6,721 nt of DNA from Acidimicrobiaceae bacterium (GTDB lineage: Bacteria; Actinomycetota; Acidimicrobiia; Acidimicrobiales; UBA8190): the NCBI GenBank assembly GCA_003131945.1, contig PKWD01000139.1:516-7236 (forward strand). The letters run 5' to 3'. The first letter of the stretch is position 1. Each line of letters starts with the position of its first letter. The position numbers and the translations under genes are program-made. The notes under the pieces were generated by a model, which saw only the letters and a list, made by a program, of their open reading frames with translations, was not told the DNA's origin and ran no database searches. This document shows positions 1 to 6,607 of this stretch, piece by piece.

Positions 1-314
1 GTCGCTTCAAGGACCTCATCGCCGTGCAGGGCACCCGCTTCCAGGCCAACGAGGTCGAGACCGCCCTGCGGGGTGTGAGCGAGATCAACGAGCCCACCCT
101 CGAGTGGCAGATGGTGAAGCCCACCGAGGACGCCCGACCGCTGGTGGTGCGCGTCGAGCGGGGAACGGGCGCCGGGGGCGACGACGCCGAGATCGCCGCA
201 CGGTGCGCCGCTGTCATCAGCGACAAGCTCGGCATCGACACCGACATCATCGTGCTCGCACGCGAGACGATCCCCCGGGCGGGCTACAAGGCGGGACGGG
301 TGGTCGACGAATGA
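1..314 (+). CDS. PaaK-like phenylacetate-CoA ligase family protein, C-terminal fragment
   Basis: This is the 3' end of a gene that begins before the window. The reading frame (codons from base 3) is open from the left edge, so the GTG at 24 is an internal valine rather than a start. The fragment of about 103 residues is the mobile C-terminal domain of an ANL adenylating enzyme. It begins with the hinge motif GRFKDLIAVQGTRFQANEVE, which matches the PaaK-type arrangement (GRxxDxxxxxGxxxxxxxxE). It ends with IPRAGYKAGRVVDE, where the lysine codon at 288-290 sits at the A10 position that catalyses adenylate formation. Such enzymes turn a carboxylic acid, often aromatic, into its acyl-CoA through an acyl-AMP in the cytoplasm. 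The TGA stop at 312-314 overlaps the ATG of the next gene (ATGA), indicating translational coupling. Family assignment is fairly sure; the substrate is unknown because the binding pocket lies outside the window. Confidence 0.8.
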   Translation, partial: RFKDLIAVQGTRFQANEVETALRGVSEINEPTLEWQMVKPTEDARPLVVRVERGTGAGGDDAEIAARCAAVISDKLGIDTDIIVLARETIPRAGYKAGRVVDE

Positions 315-1861
315 CCACCACTCATATCGGCCCCGACGTGATGCACCAGGTGACATTGGCCGACGTCCTGCGCGATCACACCCGCAACCGGCCCGGTTCG
401 ACGGCTGCTGTGTGCGGGGAGTACCGGCTCGACTTCCCCGCCCTCGACGCCCGGGTGAACCAGCTGGCCAACGCCCTCACCGACGCCGGCGTGGGTGAAG
501 GCGACCGGTTGCTGTGGCTTGGACAAAACTGCCACCGCCTCCTCGAGGGACTGTTGGCCGCGGCCAAGGTGGGGGCCGTGTTCTGCCCGGCCAACTGGCG
601 GCAGAGTGCCGACGAATTCGCCTTCGTGGTCACCGATGCCGACCCGTCGGTGGTCTTCTGGCAGGAGGCCGAGATCGGCGACACCCTGCGTCAGGTGCGC
701 CAGGACACGGGGTCGAAGGCTCTCTGGCTCCAGCACGACGGTGAGGGTGAAGGGAGCTATGAGGCGTTCATCGCCGCCGCCCCGGCCACCGATCCCGGTG
801 TGGCCCTCGACGAGTCGACCGCCGTCCTCATGATGTACACGGCCGCCTTCACCGGGAGCCCGAACGGAGCGCTGTTGTCGAGTCGGGCCCTCGTGATCCA
901 GGGTTCGTTCATGGCCCAGATCCAGGGGGTGGGGGCCGACTACGTCTACCTGAATTGTGGTCCGTTGTTCCACGTGGCCACGTTCATGACGACGCTCGCC
1001 ACCTTCCTTTCCGGCGGGACGAACGTCTTCACCCCGCGGGTGGAGGCCGAGGAGCTGTGCCGGCTCATCGCCGATGAGGGATGCACGGGGGGCTTCATCA
1101 TGGGGCCCACCATGGACCAGATCATCGAACTGAACGCCGACGGCCGCTACAACCTGAAGACGCTGCGTGGCTTCCCCGGCAAGCCCGAATGGACGGCCAT
1201 GATCACCGTCGACACGAGCGGGTGGGGGCAGAAGCCGGCCGGCTACGGCCAGACCGAGGTCATGGGGATGGCCACGTTGAACGCGCTGCAGCCGAGCATC
1301 GGCTCGAGTGGCCGGCCCGCTCCCTTCGTCCGCATCGCCATGCTCAGCCCCGAGGGCGAGGAGCTGGCCGCCGGCGAAACAGGTGAGATCGGCGTGCGCG
1401 GCCCGACCGTCATGAACGGTTACTTCAACCGGCCGGAGTTAAACGACCAGCGTCAGGCGGGCGGGTGGCACCACACCAACGACCTCGGGCGCATCGAAGC
1501 CGACGGCTCACTCACGTTCGTGGGGCCGAAGGGCCGGCTCATCAAGTCGGCGGCCGAGAACATCTACCCCGCCGAAGTCGAGGCCTGTCTGAAGAGCCAC
1601 CCGGCCGTGGCCGACGCCGCCGTCATCGGTCGACCCGATCCCAAGTGGGACCAGAACGTGACGGCCATCGTGGTGCTGGCCGAAGGCCAGACAGCCACGA
1701 CCGACGACATCATCGGACACTGCCGCCAACGGATCGCCTCCTACAAGAAGCCCAAGTCGGTGGAGTTCGTGGACGCCATTCCCCGCCAGGGCTTCGCCGT
1801 CGACTACGACGCGCTGGACGAGCGCTTCGGCGGCGGCGGTTACCCCGGCGTCGGGGCCTGA
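311..1861 (+). CDS. FadD-like acyl-CoA synthetase (AMP-binding/ANL family) with degenerate core motifs
   Basis: This 516-residue protein has the full ANL fold, so the family predicts conversion of an acid to its acyl-CoA through acyl-AMP. ATG 311 is chosen because it overlaps the preceding stop (ATGA) and the family-like sequence begins there; an extension back to 104 would be arginine-rich shadow. Visible motifs are the A3 phosphate loop YTAAFTGSPNGA (176-187), where the family usually has YTSGTTGxPKG; A4 GPLFHVATF (217-225); A5 YGQTEV (312-317); A7 TNDLGR (389-394); and the A8 hinge IKSAAENIYPAEVE (411-424), with AA where GG is usual. A10 (490-500, IPRQGFAVDYD) has valine where the catalytic lysine is expected. 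The tail is GGGGYP-rich. The whole length aligns well and no frameshift is visible, so the changes look like a conserved subfamily rather than decay. It could still make acyl-CoA slowly, perform only a half reaction, or act with another enzyme. The 3' end overlaps the convergent SDR gene by 22 nt. Confidence 0.88.
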   Translation: MTTTHIGPDVMHQVTLADVLRDHTRNRPGSTAAVCGEYRLDFPALDARVNQLANALTDAGVGEGDRLLWLGQNCHRLLEGLLAAAKVGAVFCPANWRQSADEFAFVVTDADPSVVFWQEAEIGDTLRQVRQDTGSKALWLQHDGEGEGSYEAFIAAAPATDPGVALDESTAVLMMYTAAFTGSPNGALLSSRALVIQGSFMAQIQGVGADYVYLNCGPLFHVATFMTTLATFLSGGTNVFTPRVEAEELCRLIADEGCTGGFIMGPTMDQIIELNADGRYNLKTLRGFPGKPEWTAMITVDTSGWGQKPAGYGQTEVMGMATLNALQPSIGSSGRPAPFVRIAMLSPEGEELAAGETGEIGVRGPTVMNGYFNRPELNDQRQAGGWHHTNDLGRIEADGSLTFVGPKGRLIKSAAENIYPAEVEACLKSHPAVADAAVIGRPDPKWDQNVTAIVVLAEGQTATTDDIIGHCRQRIASYKKPKSVEFVDAIPRQGFAVDYDALDERFGGGGYPGVGA

Positions 1862-2679
1862 GGCGCCTCCAGGCGCTGCATCACGCCGGCGGAGATCCGT
1901 CGGGTCATGCCCCGGGGCGAGAAGCGCGGCGACACGGCCACGAACTTGTTCATGACACCGGGGACACAGACGGCGTGGTTACGGTCGAGGGCGGACAAAC
2001 CGGCATGCACCACCGTGGCGGCATCGCTCCACGCCGCCGAGAGGAGTCCCGTGGTCTTCACTCCTGCGCGCTGCTGGAACTCGGTGCGGGTAAAGCCCGG
2101 ACACAAGGCGGAGACATGGACGCCGTCCTTCGCCACTTCGTCGTGCAGCGCTTCGGTGAACGACAGCACGAAGGCTTTGGTGGCCGAGTAGGTCGCCCCT
2201 CCGGGGGCGGGGGCGAAGGCGCCGATGGACGACACGTTGAGCAGCTTCCCCGATCCCCGCGGCACCATGACCCCGAGGGCAGCGTGGCTCAGGGTCACGA
2301 GGGCGAGGACGTTCACCTGGACCTGTCCCACCTCGCCGGCCAGAGGAAGTTGAAAAAAGGCGCCGTAGTGCCCGAAACCGGCGTTGTTGATGACCGTGTC
2401 GATCGGGGCGCCGTCGGCGATGCGCGCCGCCACCGACGACAACTGGGCCACGTCGGCCAGGTCGGCCACGATCACCTCGCTCTGGGCCCCGTGGTTCTGT
2501 TTGACCTCGGCCGCCAGCTTCTCCAGGGCCGGACCGGTCCGGGCCACGAGCACGAGGTCGTGACCCGACACCGCCAGTGCCCGGGCGAAGGCGTCCCCGA
2601 GCCCCGACGACGCTCCGGTCACCAGGGCGACAGGTCTCTTCTTGAAATGGTCGTCAGGCGATGCGGTCGGGTTCTCCAT
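1840..2679 (-). CDS. Classical short-chain dehydrogenase/reductase (SDR)
   Basis: This 279-residue cytosolic oxidoreductase probably interconverts an alcohol and a ketone (or a 3-hydroxy/3-oxo acyl compound) with NAD(P)H. The Rossmann glycine motif is TGASSGLG (21-28). An arginine soon after the second strand (R47 in LVARTG) favours NADP(H). NNAG lies at 98-101 and structural N123 in VNVLA. The catalytic set is S151 in NVSS with Y164 and K168 of YSATK, at the usual 13-residue Ser-Tyr spacing, followed by the PGFTRTEF segment (194-201). Length is normal for classical SDRs with a short C-terminal extension. ATG 2679 is preceded by AGGG (2687-2690, minus strand) with a 7-nt spacer, a modest ribosome binding site. 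The gene points towards the acyl-CoA synthetase and its TAA stop lies inside that gene's last codons. It is 245 nt from the LLM gene, so it may have its own promoter. The substrate is not predictable. Confidence 0.93.
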   Translation of the reverse strand: MENPTASPDDHFKKRPVALVTGASSGLGDAFARALAVSGHDLVLVARTGPALEKLAAEVKQNHGAQSEVIVADLADVAQLSSVAARIADGAPIDTVINNAGFGHYGAFFQLPLAGEVGQVQVNVLALVTLSHAALGVMVPRGSGKLLNVSSIGAFAPAPGGATYSATKAFVLSFTEALHDEVAKDGVHVSALCPGFTRTEFQQRAGVKTTGLLSAAWSDAATVVHAGLSALDRNHAVCVPGVMNKFVAVSPRFSPRGMTRRISAGVMQRLEAPQAPTPG

Positions 2680-2708
2680 ACGAGAACCCTACGGATCTGG
2701 CGCCTTCC

Positions 2709-2933
2709 ATGACGACCTCTTTGCCACAGAGGTTCGGGGACAGCCTGGATGGCAGGTTATCGGGACCGAGCCCTGGCACCCCGTCGACAGCGGCGCTGTC
2801 GCAGCCCAGTCAGTCGACGTTCATATCCTTCGACGGCAAGGTGCTGATCAGCGTGGCCTTCACCAAGCGCGCAGCCGAGCGGTTGGCGGCCCTCCTCGCC
2901 TCCGGTGCTCTGGCCGCCCCCCTGTCACCCTGA
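2709..2933 (+). CDS. Possible small hypothetical protein (74 aa)
   Basis: This plus-strand ORF fills most of the gap between the SDR and the LLM gene. From ATG 2709 it gives 74 residues; an in-frame ATG at 2661 gives 90 but would overlap the SDR start by 19 nt. The first half is rich in Ser/Pro/Gly and looks unstructured. The second half (FISFDGKVLISVAFTKRAAERLAALLA) looks like a beta-hairpin followed by an amphipathic helix, and its codons mostly end in G or C as in the neighbouring genes. No good ribosome binding site precedes 2709; the 2661 ATG has only AGG close by. Its TGA (2931-2933) overlaps the 3' end of the LLM gene by 9 nt. I recognise no family. It may be a real small protein, a remnant of a longer gene, or chance open frame in GC-rich DNA. 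Confidence 0.35.
   Translation: MTTSLPQRFGDSLDGRLSGPSPGTPSTAALSQPSQSTFISFDGKVLISVAFTKRAAERLAALLASGALAAPLSP
2785..2801. repeat. Perfect 7-bp inverted repeat with 3-nt loop
   Basis: The arms CGACAGC and GCTGTCG flank the loop GGC. It lies between the SDR start and the end of the LLM gene, about 105 nt upstream of the SDR ATG and inside the possible small ORF. It could be a small operator or a transcript hairpin. No T-run follows on either strand, so it is not a classical intrinsic terminator. Chance occurrence in GC-rich DNA is possible. Confidence 0.3.
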
Positions 2934-3908
2934 CTGTCGGACCTGCGGCACCACCTCGGCCATGAACCGTCGCATGGTCTCGTCGCCGGGAGAGTCGCGC
3001 AGCCACAGGATGAACTCGCTGCAGCCGGCGTCGATGAAGGCCTGGGTCTTCTCCGTCACCTGCTCCGGCGTCCCCACCAGGTTGTCGGCCAGGTAGGTGT
3101 CGACCGGTTCCCCGCCCCAGAGGTTGCCGCCGTCGGGCTCGGCGCACCAGGCCCGGGCGTCGGCGTCGGTGTCGAATAGGCGGCAGTCGGGACCGTGGGT
3201 GCGGATGATGGCGTCGGACGGTCGTCCGATCTCCTCGCAGTAACGGGCCAGCAGGGCCGACTTGCGGACGAAGGACTCCAGATCCACCTGCCAGTTGGTG
3301 GCGTCGGCGTGACGGGCGGCGATGCGCAGGTTCACCTGCTCGCCCCCGCCGCCCACGAGCAGCGGCGGAAGATTCTGGACGGGCTTGGGGTCGCAGTAGG
3401 CGCCGTCGAAGTGCAGGTGCTCGCCGTCGAAGGTGACCGTCTCCTCGCTCCACAGCCGCCGGATCACCTCGAGAGACTCGTCGAGGACGCGCAGCCGATC
3501 ACGGTCGGCCAAGTACGGGTAGCCGTAGGCCTCGTATTCGCGTCCGAACCATCCCGCTCCCAGACCCAGGATGAGCCGGCCTCCCGAGTAGACGTCGATG
3601 CAGGCCGCCTCCTTGGCCAGCAACCCGGCGTTGCGGTACGACGCGCAGGTGACGAGCTCTCCCAGCCTGATGGTGGTGGTGACCTGGGAGAGAGCCGCCA
3701 ACATGGTGTAGGCCTCAAAGACGTGCGTTGGTTGGCGCCGGGGCACGGTCTCCACGTGGTCGTAGACCCAGAGGTGGTCGTAGCCGAGTTGCTCGGCCAG
3801 CTGGGCCAGCTCCACCGAACGGGCCCAGGCGTCGGGCCCCGTCCATCCGCTGTACTCGAGCTTCCAACCCTGGGGGACGAACACGCCGAAGCGCAGGGGA
3901 TGGCTCAT
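2925..3908 (-). CDS. LLM class F420-dependent oxidoreductase (Rv1855c-like family)
   Basis: This 327-residue protein is of the bacterial luciferase-like TIM-barrel superfamily, whose actinobacterial members typically use coenzyme F420 for hydride transfer in the cytoplasm. The N-terminal strand is LRFGVFVPQG (5-14). It is followed by DHLWVYDH (44-51), HVFEAYTMLAAL (62-73), the VTTTIRLGELVTC strand (76-88), the SGGRLILGLGAGWFGREYEAYG stretch (about 108-129), the PKPVQ segment (174-178) and the phosphate-binding-type loop VGGGGE (185-190). These segments in this order resemble the family typified by mycobacterial Rv1855c; that closer assignment is from memory. ATG 3908 lies 21 nt after the VOC gene stop, with no strong ribosome binding site, so it is probably the last gene of the four-gene operon. 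FMN use cannot be excluded from sequence. The substrate is unknown; the context suggests reduction or oxidation of an acyl-derived or alcohol intermediate. Confidence 0.92.
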   Translation of the reverse strand: MSHPLRFGVFVPQGWKLEYSGWTGPDAWARSVELAQLAEQLGYDHLWVYDHVETVPRRQPTHVFEAYTMLAALSQVTTTIRLGELVTCASYRNAGLLAKEAACIDVYSGGRLILGLGAGWFGREYEAYGYPYLADRDRLRVLDESLEVIRRLWSEETVTFDGEHLHFDGAYCDPKPVQNLPPLLVGGGGEQVNLRIAARHADATNWQVDLESFVRKSALLARYCEEIGRPSDAIIRTHGPDCRLFDTDADARAWCAEPDGGNLWGGEPVDTYLADNLVGTPEQVTEKTQAFIDAGCSEFILWLRDSPGDETMRRFMAEVVPQVRQSG

Positions 3909-3929
3909 CGGCCGTTCATAGCGACCGGC

Positions 3930-4376
3930 TCACGAAGTGAACTCCCACCACTGCAGCTCGCACATGAGCGGCAGCATGTACTTCACGTAGAGGGAATGGA
4001 TCTTGATCGGCCCCTGGTCGTCGACGTGCAGATCGATGAGGTCGACGCGGTCGTCGTGCTGGCGGAACGCTTTGGCCCGCTCGGCCACACCGACGAGCTC
4101 ATCGCGCGAGCCGACGGCGAGACCGAAGTGGTCCATACGCGGGCAGTTCATGGGCTCGTCCTCGGCGATGAGGAAGATGAACTGGTCCCAGTGCACGCAG
4201 GAGAGGATCAGGCGCTTGCGGTCGACGGTCATGGTGGGCATCTCCACGAAACCGAAGACCTCGTCCCAGAAGCGCAGGATCTCACCACGCGAGGTCTCGC
4301 CGAGGAGATCGGCGGGCACGCTCATGGCCACGTGGTTGAAGCGGGGATTGCCCGACGGGTAATAGGGGTGTGTCAC
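3930..4376 (-). CDS. VOC superfamily (glyoxalase/dioxygenase-like) protein
   Basis: This 148-residue protein has the paired beta-alpha-beta-beta-beta layout of the vicinal oxygen chelate superfamily. The first module begins with FNHVAMSV (13-20), with H15 in the usual metal-ligand position, then a helix with FWDEVFGF (36-43) and the strand QFIFLIAED (65-73). The second module begins with MDHFGLAV (81-88), with H83 as the next probable ligand, and ends with MCELQWWEF (138-146), where E140 is in the position of the last ligand. VOC proteins include isomerases, epimerases, ring-cleaving dioxygenases and binding proteins; at this size a single-domain epimerase, isomerase or small dioxygenase is possible and cannot be resolved. 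The start is GTG 4376, which overlaps the TGA of the alcohol dehydrogenase gene (GTGA), with GGAG 7 nt upstream (4384-4387). This points to coupled translation within the operon. Confidence 0.85.
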   Translation of the reverse strand: MTHPYYPSGNPRFNHVAMSVPADLLGETSRGEILRFWDEVFGFVEMPTMTVDRKRLILSCVHWDQFIFLIAEDEPMNCPRMDHFGLAVGSRDELVGVAERAKAFRQHDDRVDLIDLHVDDQGPIKIHSLYVKYMLPLMCELQWWEFTS

Positions 4377-5434
4377 TTTGTCGCTCCGGTGACCGTGGGG
4401 ACCACCATCACCTTGCCGGCGATACGACCGGTGGCCAGATCGGAGAGCGCCACCGAGATGCCGTCGAGGCCGATGTCGTCGGGGTCGATCAACACAGACA
4501 CGGGGACGGCCCCCGAGGCTAGGAGGGCCAGGGCCTGCTCGAACCCGTCGGCGTCGTAGACGAACGATCCGGTGACCTCCAGCTCATTCAGGATCATGCG
4601 GTTGGGGTCGAACGAAGGGGCCTCGATGCCGGCCCCCACCAGGACGAGACGCCCGCCGCGCCGCAACTGGTGGAAGCCGGTCTCCATGGCCGCCTTCTTG
4701 CCCGAGCATTCGAGGACGACGTCGACGGCCCGGGGAGAGAGCCGCTCGGGCTCCCGCGGCGGATAGGTCTCGAGGACGTCCGGGGCGATGACTTCAGTAG
4801 CCCCCAACTCGAGGGCCAGGCGCCGGCGTCCCTCGCCTGGTTCCACCACGGTGACCGGTATGCCGCGTGCCACCAGGGCCACGATGGTGAGAGCGCCGAT
4901 GGGTCCGGCGCCGAAGACCATGGCCGTGTCCTTCTCGGTGATACCGGAGCGGGTGATGCCGTGCAGGGCAACGGCCAAGGGCTCGGCCAGCGCCGCGTGG
5001 CGCGACGACAAACCCTCGGGCAGCCGCAAGAGCGACCGGGGGTTCACGAGCACGTACCGGGCGAAGGCACCGTTGTCGAGATGGGAGTCGATCGTCCCGT
5101 TGCGGCGTTCGCACTGCGAGGGCTTCGCCTCCCGGCAGCGCCGGCAGGCGCCGCAGCGCGGCGAAGGGCCGCCGACGACCTCGTCGCCCACGGACCAGTC
5201 ACTCACGCCTTCGCCCACGACGGTGATGATCCCGGTGAATTCGTGTCCACCGACGAGGCCCGGTTTGCCCCAGCCCTCGAACATGAGGTGGATGTCGGAG
5301 CCGCAGATCCCGCAGTGCCCGACCTCCACCAGTACCTGGCCTGGTCCCGGTTCCGGCACCGGGCGCTCTTCCACCGTCACGTCACCGGGGGCGCGGTAGA
5401 CGGCCACGGGCATGACTTCGGGGACCCCGGTCAT
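4373..5434 (-). CDS. Zinc-dependent medium-chain alcohol/polyol dehydrogenase
   Basis: This 353-residue zinc MDR enzyme resembles the butanediol, threonine and sorbitol dehydrogenase group. Catalytic zinc ligands are C41 (HCGICGSD), H64 and E65 (GGHEF), with E151 in AEPLAVALHG as the likely further ligand of that group. The structural zinc site is complete: C94, C97, C100 and C108. The Rossmann motif is GAGPIG (175-180), and the acidic residue ending the next strand (E198 in VTVVE) suggests NAD(H) over NADP(H). It should oxidise a secondary alcohol or reduce a ketone or aldehyde in the cytoplasm. ATG 5434 is preferred because it overlaps the acyl-CoA dehydrogenase stop (ATGA) and family-like sequence starts just after it. 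The open frame runs upstream to 5587, but those 51 residues are low-complexity shadow of the upstream gene. It is the second gene of the operon and overlaps the VOC gene start by 4 nt. Confidence 0.93.
   Translation of the reverse strand: MTGVPEVMPVAVYRAPGDVTVEERPVPEPGPGQVLVEVGHCGICGSDIHLMFEGWGKPGLVGGHEFTGIITVVGEGVSDWSVGDEVVGGPSPRCGACRRCREAKPSQCERRNGTIDSHLDNGAFARYVLVNPRSLLRLPEGLSSRHAALAEPLAVALHGITRSGITEKDTAMVFGAGPIGALTIVALVARGIPVTVVEPGEGRRRLALELGATEVIAPDVLETYPPREPERLSPRAVDVVLECSGKKAAMETGFHQLRRGGRLVLVGAGIEAPSFDPNRMILNELEVTGSFVYDADGFEQALALLASGAVPVSVLIDPDDIGLDGISVALSDLATGRIAGKVMVVPTVTGATK
4384..4387 (-). promoter_or_regulatory. Ribosome binding site (GGAG) for the VOC gene
   Basis: GGAG on the minus strand lies 7 nt before GTG 4376, inside the last codons of the alcohol dehydrogenase gene. 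Its good spacing supports the GTG start and the GTGA overlap. Confidence 0.5.
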
Positions 5435-6582
5435 GTCCGCACCGCGGTGGCGACGCCCAGGCCCATCATCTCGGCCACCCGAGCCCGGTGCAGAGAGCCA
5501 GAGCCGAACATCGCCGCCGTGGCCTTCACCCGCTTCACATACATGTGCATGTCGTGCTCCCAGGTGTAGCCGATGCCACCCAGGCACTGGATGCCTTCCT
5601 GGGCGATGAGTCTCTGGCAGTCGCTCACGCTGGCCTTGGCCGTGGCCACGGCCAGCCGACGGCGGTCATCGTCCTCGGCGATGGTGAGGGCGGCGAAATA
5701 GGTCGTGGCCCGCGCCGATTCGAGGGCCACGAACATGTCGGCCAGCTTGTGCTTGATGGCCTGGAAGGAGCCGATCTTCACGCCGAACTGCTCGCGCTCA
5801 CCGACATAGGTGTGGACGATGTCGAAGATGGCTTGGCAGGTGCCCACCATCTCGGCCGAGAGGGCGGCCGCCGCCTCGTCCATGGCCCGCCGCAACGCCG
5901 GCCCGCATGCACCGGGTTCCCCGAGGACGCGATCACTCCCGACGCGAGCCCCGTCGAGCACCACGGTGGCGTACTGGCGGCTGGCGTCGATGTCGTCCAT
6001 GGGCGCGGCCACGACGGCCGACTGGGGGACGACGAAAAGCGCGATGCCGTCGTCGGCGGTGGCGTCGCCCACGCGTGCGGCCACCACGATCTCGTCGGCC
6101 CGGACCCCGTCGAAGACGAAGTGCTTCTCGCCGGTGAGGACCCAGCCGTCGCCGTCGGCCACGGCCGTGGCGGCCACATCGGCCCCCTCCCACGATCCGG
6201 ACGCCTCGGCCACGGCCACCGTCCCCACCACGGTGCCTGCGGCCACCGCCCCGAGGAACCGTTGGCGCTGCTCGTCGGATCCCGCCGCCCGCAGGGCCGG
6301 GACGAACTGGCCGGCGGTGGACAGGAAGGGCGCCGGCGACAAGACACGGCCGAGCTCCTCGGCCACCACGGCCAGCTCCACGAAGCCGAGCCCGATGCCG
6401 CCGTTCGACTCGGGCACGGTCAGGGCGGGCCAATCGAGCTCGACCATGCGGGCCCACAGTTCGTCGGATCCCTTGCCGTCTTCGACCACGGCCCGGACGA
6501 GCGACGGCGGGCACTCGCGTTCGAGGACGGCACGCACGGTTGCCTGCAACTCCCGCTGGTCGTCGGACAACTCCAGATCCAC
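5431..6582 (-). CDS. Acyl-CoA dehydrogenase family protein
   Basis: This 383-residue FAD enzyme has the standard three-part layout: helical N-domain (1 to about 115), beta middle domain (about 118-225, with VAVAEASGSWEGADV and TGEKHFVFDG) and helical C-domain (about 230-375). FAD-binding features include R263 in REQFGVKIGSFQ (263-274) and the IQCLGGIGYTWEHD stretch (331-344). The family forms an alpha,beta double bond in an acyl-CoA and passes electrons to ETF. The usual catalytic glutamate near the C-terminus (YEGT in MCAD) is not present; that region reads MFGSGSLHR (358-366). The isovaleryl-CoA dehydrogenase-type position in the helix before REQFG is alanine (A237), with E236 adjacent. It may work with a partner subunit, as some actinobacterial FadE heterodimers do, or use another acid such as E342. 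The start is GTG 6582, supported by GAGGAG 5 nt upstream. It heads the operon visible here and overlaps the alcohol dehydrogenase start (ATGA). Confidence 0.92.
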   Translation of the reverse strand: MDLELSDDQRELQATVRAVLERECPPSLVRAVVEDGKGSDELWARMVELDWPALTVPESNGGIGLGFVELAVVAEELGRVLSPAPFLSTAGQFVPALRAAGSDEQRQRFLGAVAAGTVVGTVAVAEASGSWEGADVAATAVADGDGWVLTGEKHFVFDGVRADEIVVAARVGDATADDGIALFVVPQSAVVAAPMDDIDASRQYATVVLDGARVGSDRVLGEPGACGPALRRAMDEAAAALSAEMVGTCQAIFDIVHTYVGEREQFGVKIGSFQAIKHKLADMFVALESARATTYFAALTIAEDDDRRRLAVATAKASVSDCQRLIAQEGIQCLGGIGYTWEHDMHMYVKRVKATAAMFGSGSLHRARVAEMMGLGVATAVRT

Positions 6583-6587
6583 AGTGA

Positions 6588-6593
6588 CTCCTC
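6588..6593 (-). promoter_or_regulatory. Strong ribosome binding site for the acyl-CoA dehydrogenase
   Basis: GAGGAG on the minus strand lies 5 nt before GTG 6582. It fixes this non-ATG start, which is followed directly by the family-typical N-terminus MDLELSDDQREL. Confidence 0.75.
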
Positions 6594-6607
6594 GTCGGTC
6601 TTACACC

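Noticed and set aside
104..310. N-terminal extension of the acyl-CoA synthetase
   Set aside because: These 69 residues are Arg/Gly-rich and lie over the PaaK-like coding frame; the ATGA overlap at 311 gives a better start.
836..871. Degenerate A3 motif read as a sequencing error or frameshift
   Set aside because: The frame is continuous on both sides and the loop keeps the length and the TG-P-G spacing, so substitution rather than an indel is the simpler reading.
284..973. Minus-strand open frame of 229 codons
   Set aside because: It is antisense to the clear synthetase frame, with a His/Gly/Val-rich composition and no motif.
1465..2712. Long plus-strand open frame of 415 codons
   Set aside because: It is rich in Arg, His and Gly and lies over the synthetase end and antisense to the SDR, both of which have clear family motifs; it is a shadow of GC-rich coding DNA.
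3195..4559. Long plus-strand open frame of 454 codons
   Set aside because: It is antisense to the LLM, VOC and alcohol dehydrogenase genes and shows no recognisable motif; its Val/His/Leu-rich composition mirrors GC-rich antisense frames.
4670..5569. Plus-strand open frame of 299 codons
   Set aside because: It is antisense to the zinc alcohol dehydrogenase, whose zinc and cofactor motifs are intact; no domain could be seen.
5435..5587. N-terminal extension of the alcohol dehydrogenase
   Set aside because: The 51 extra residues are low-complexity shadow of the acyl-CoA dehydrogenase gene; ATG 5434 at the ATGA overlap fits the family length.
5933..6514. Minus-strand open frame of 193 codons within the acyl-CoA dehydrogenase
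   Set aside because: It is extremely arginine-rich and out of frame with a well-supported enzyme; it is a GC-rich shadow.
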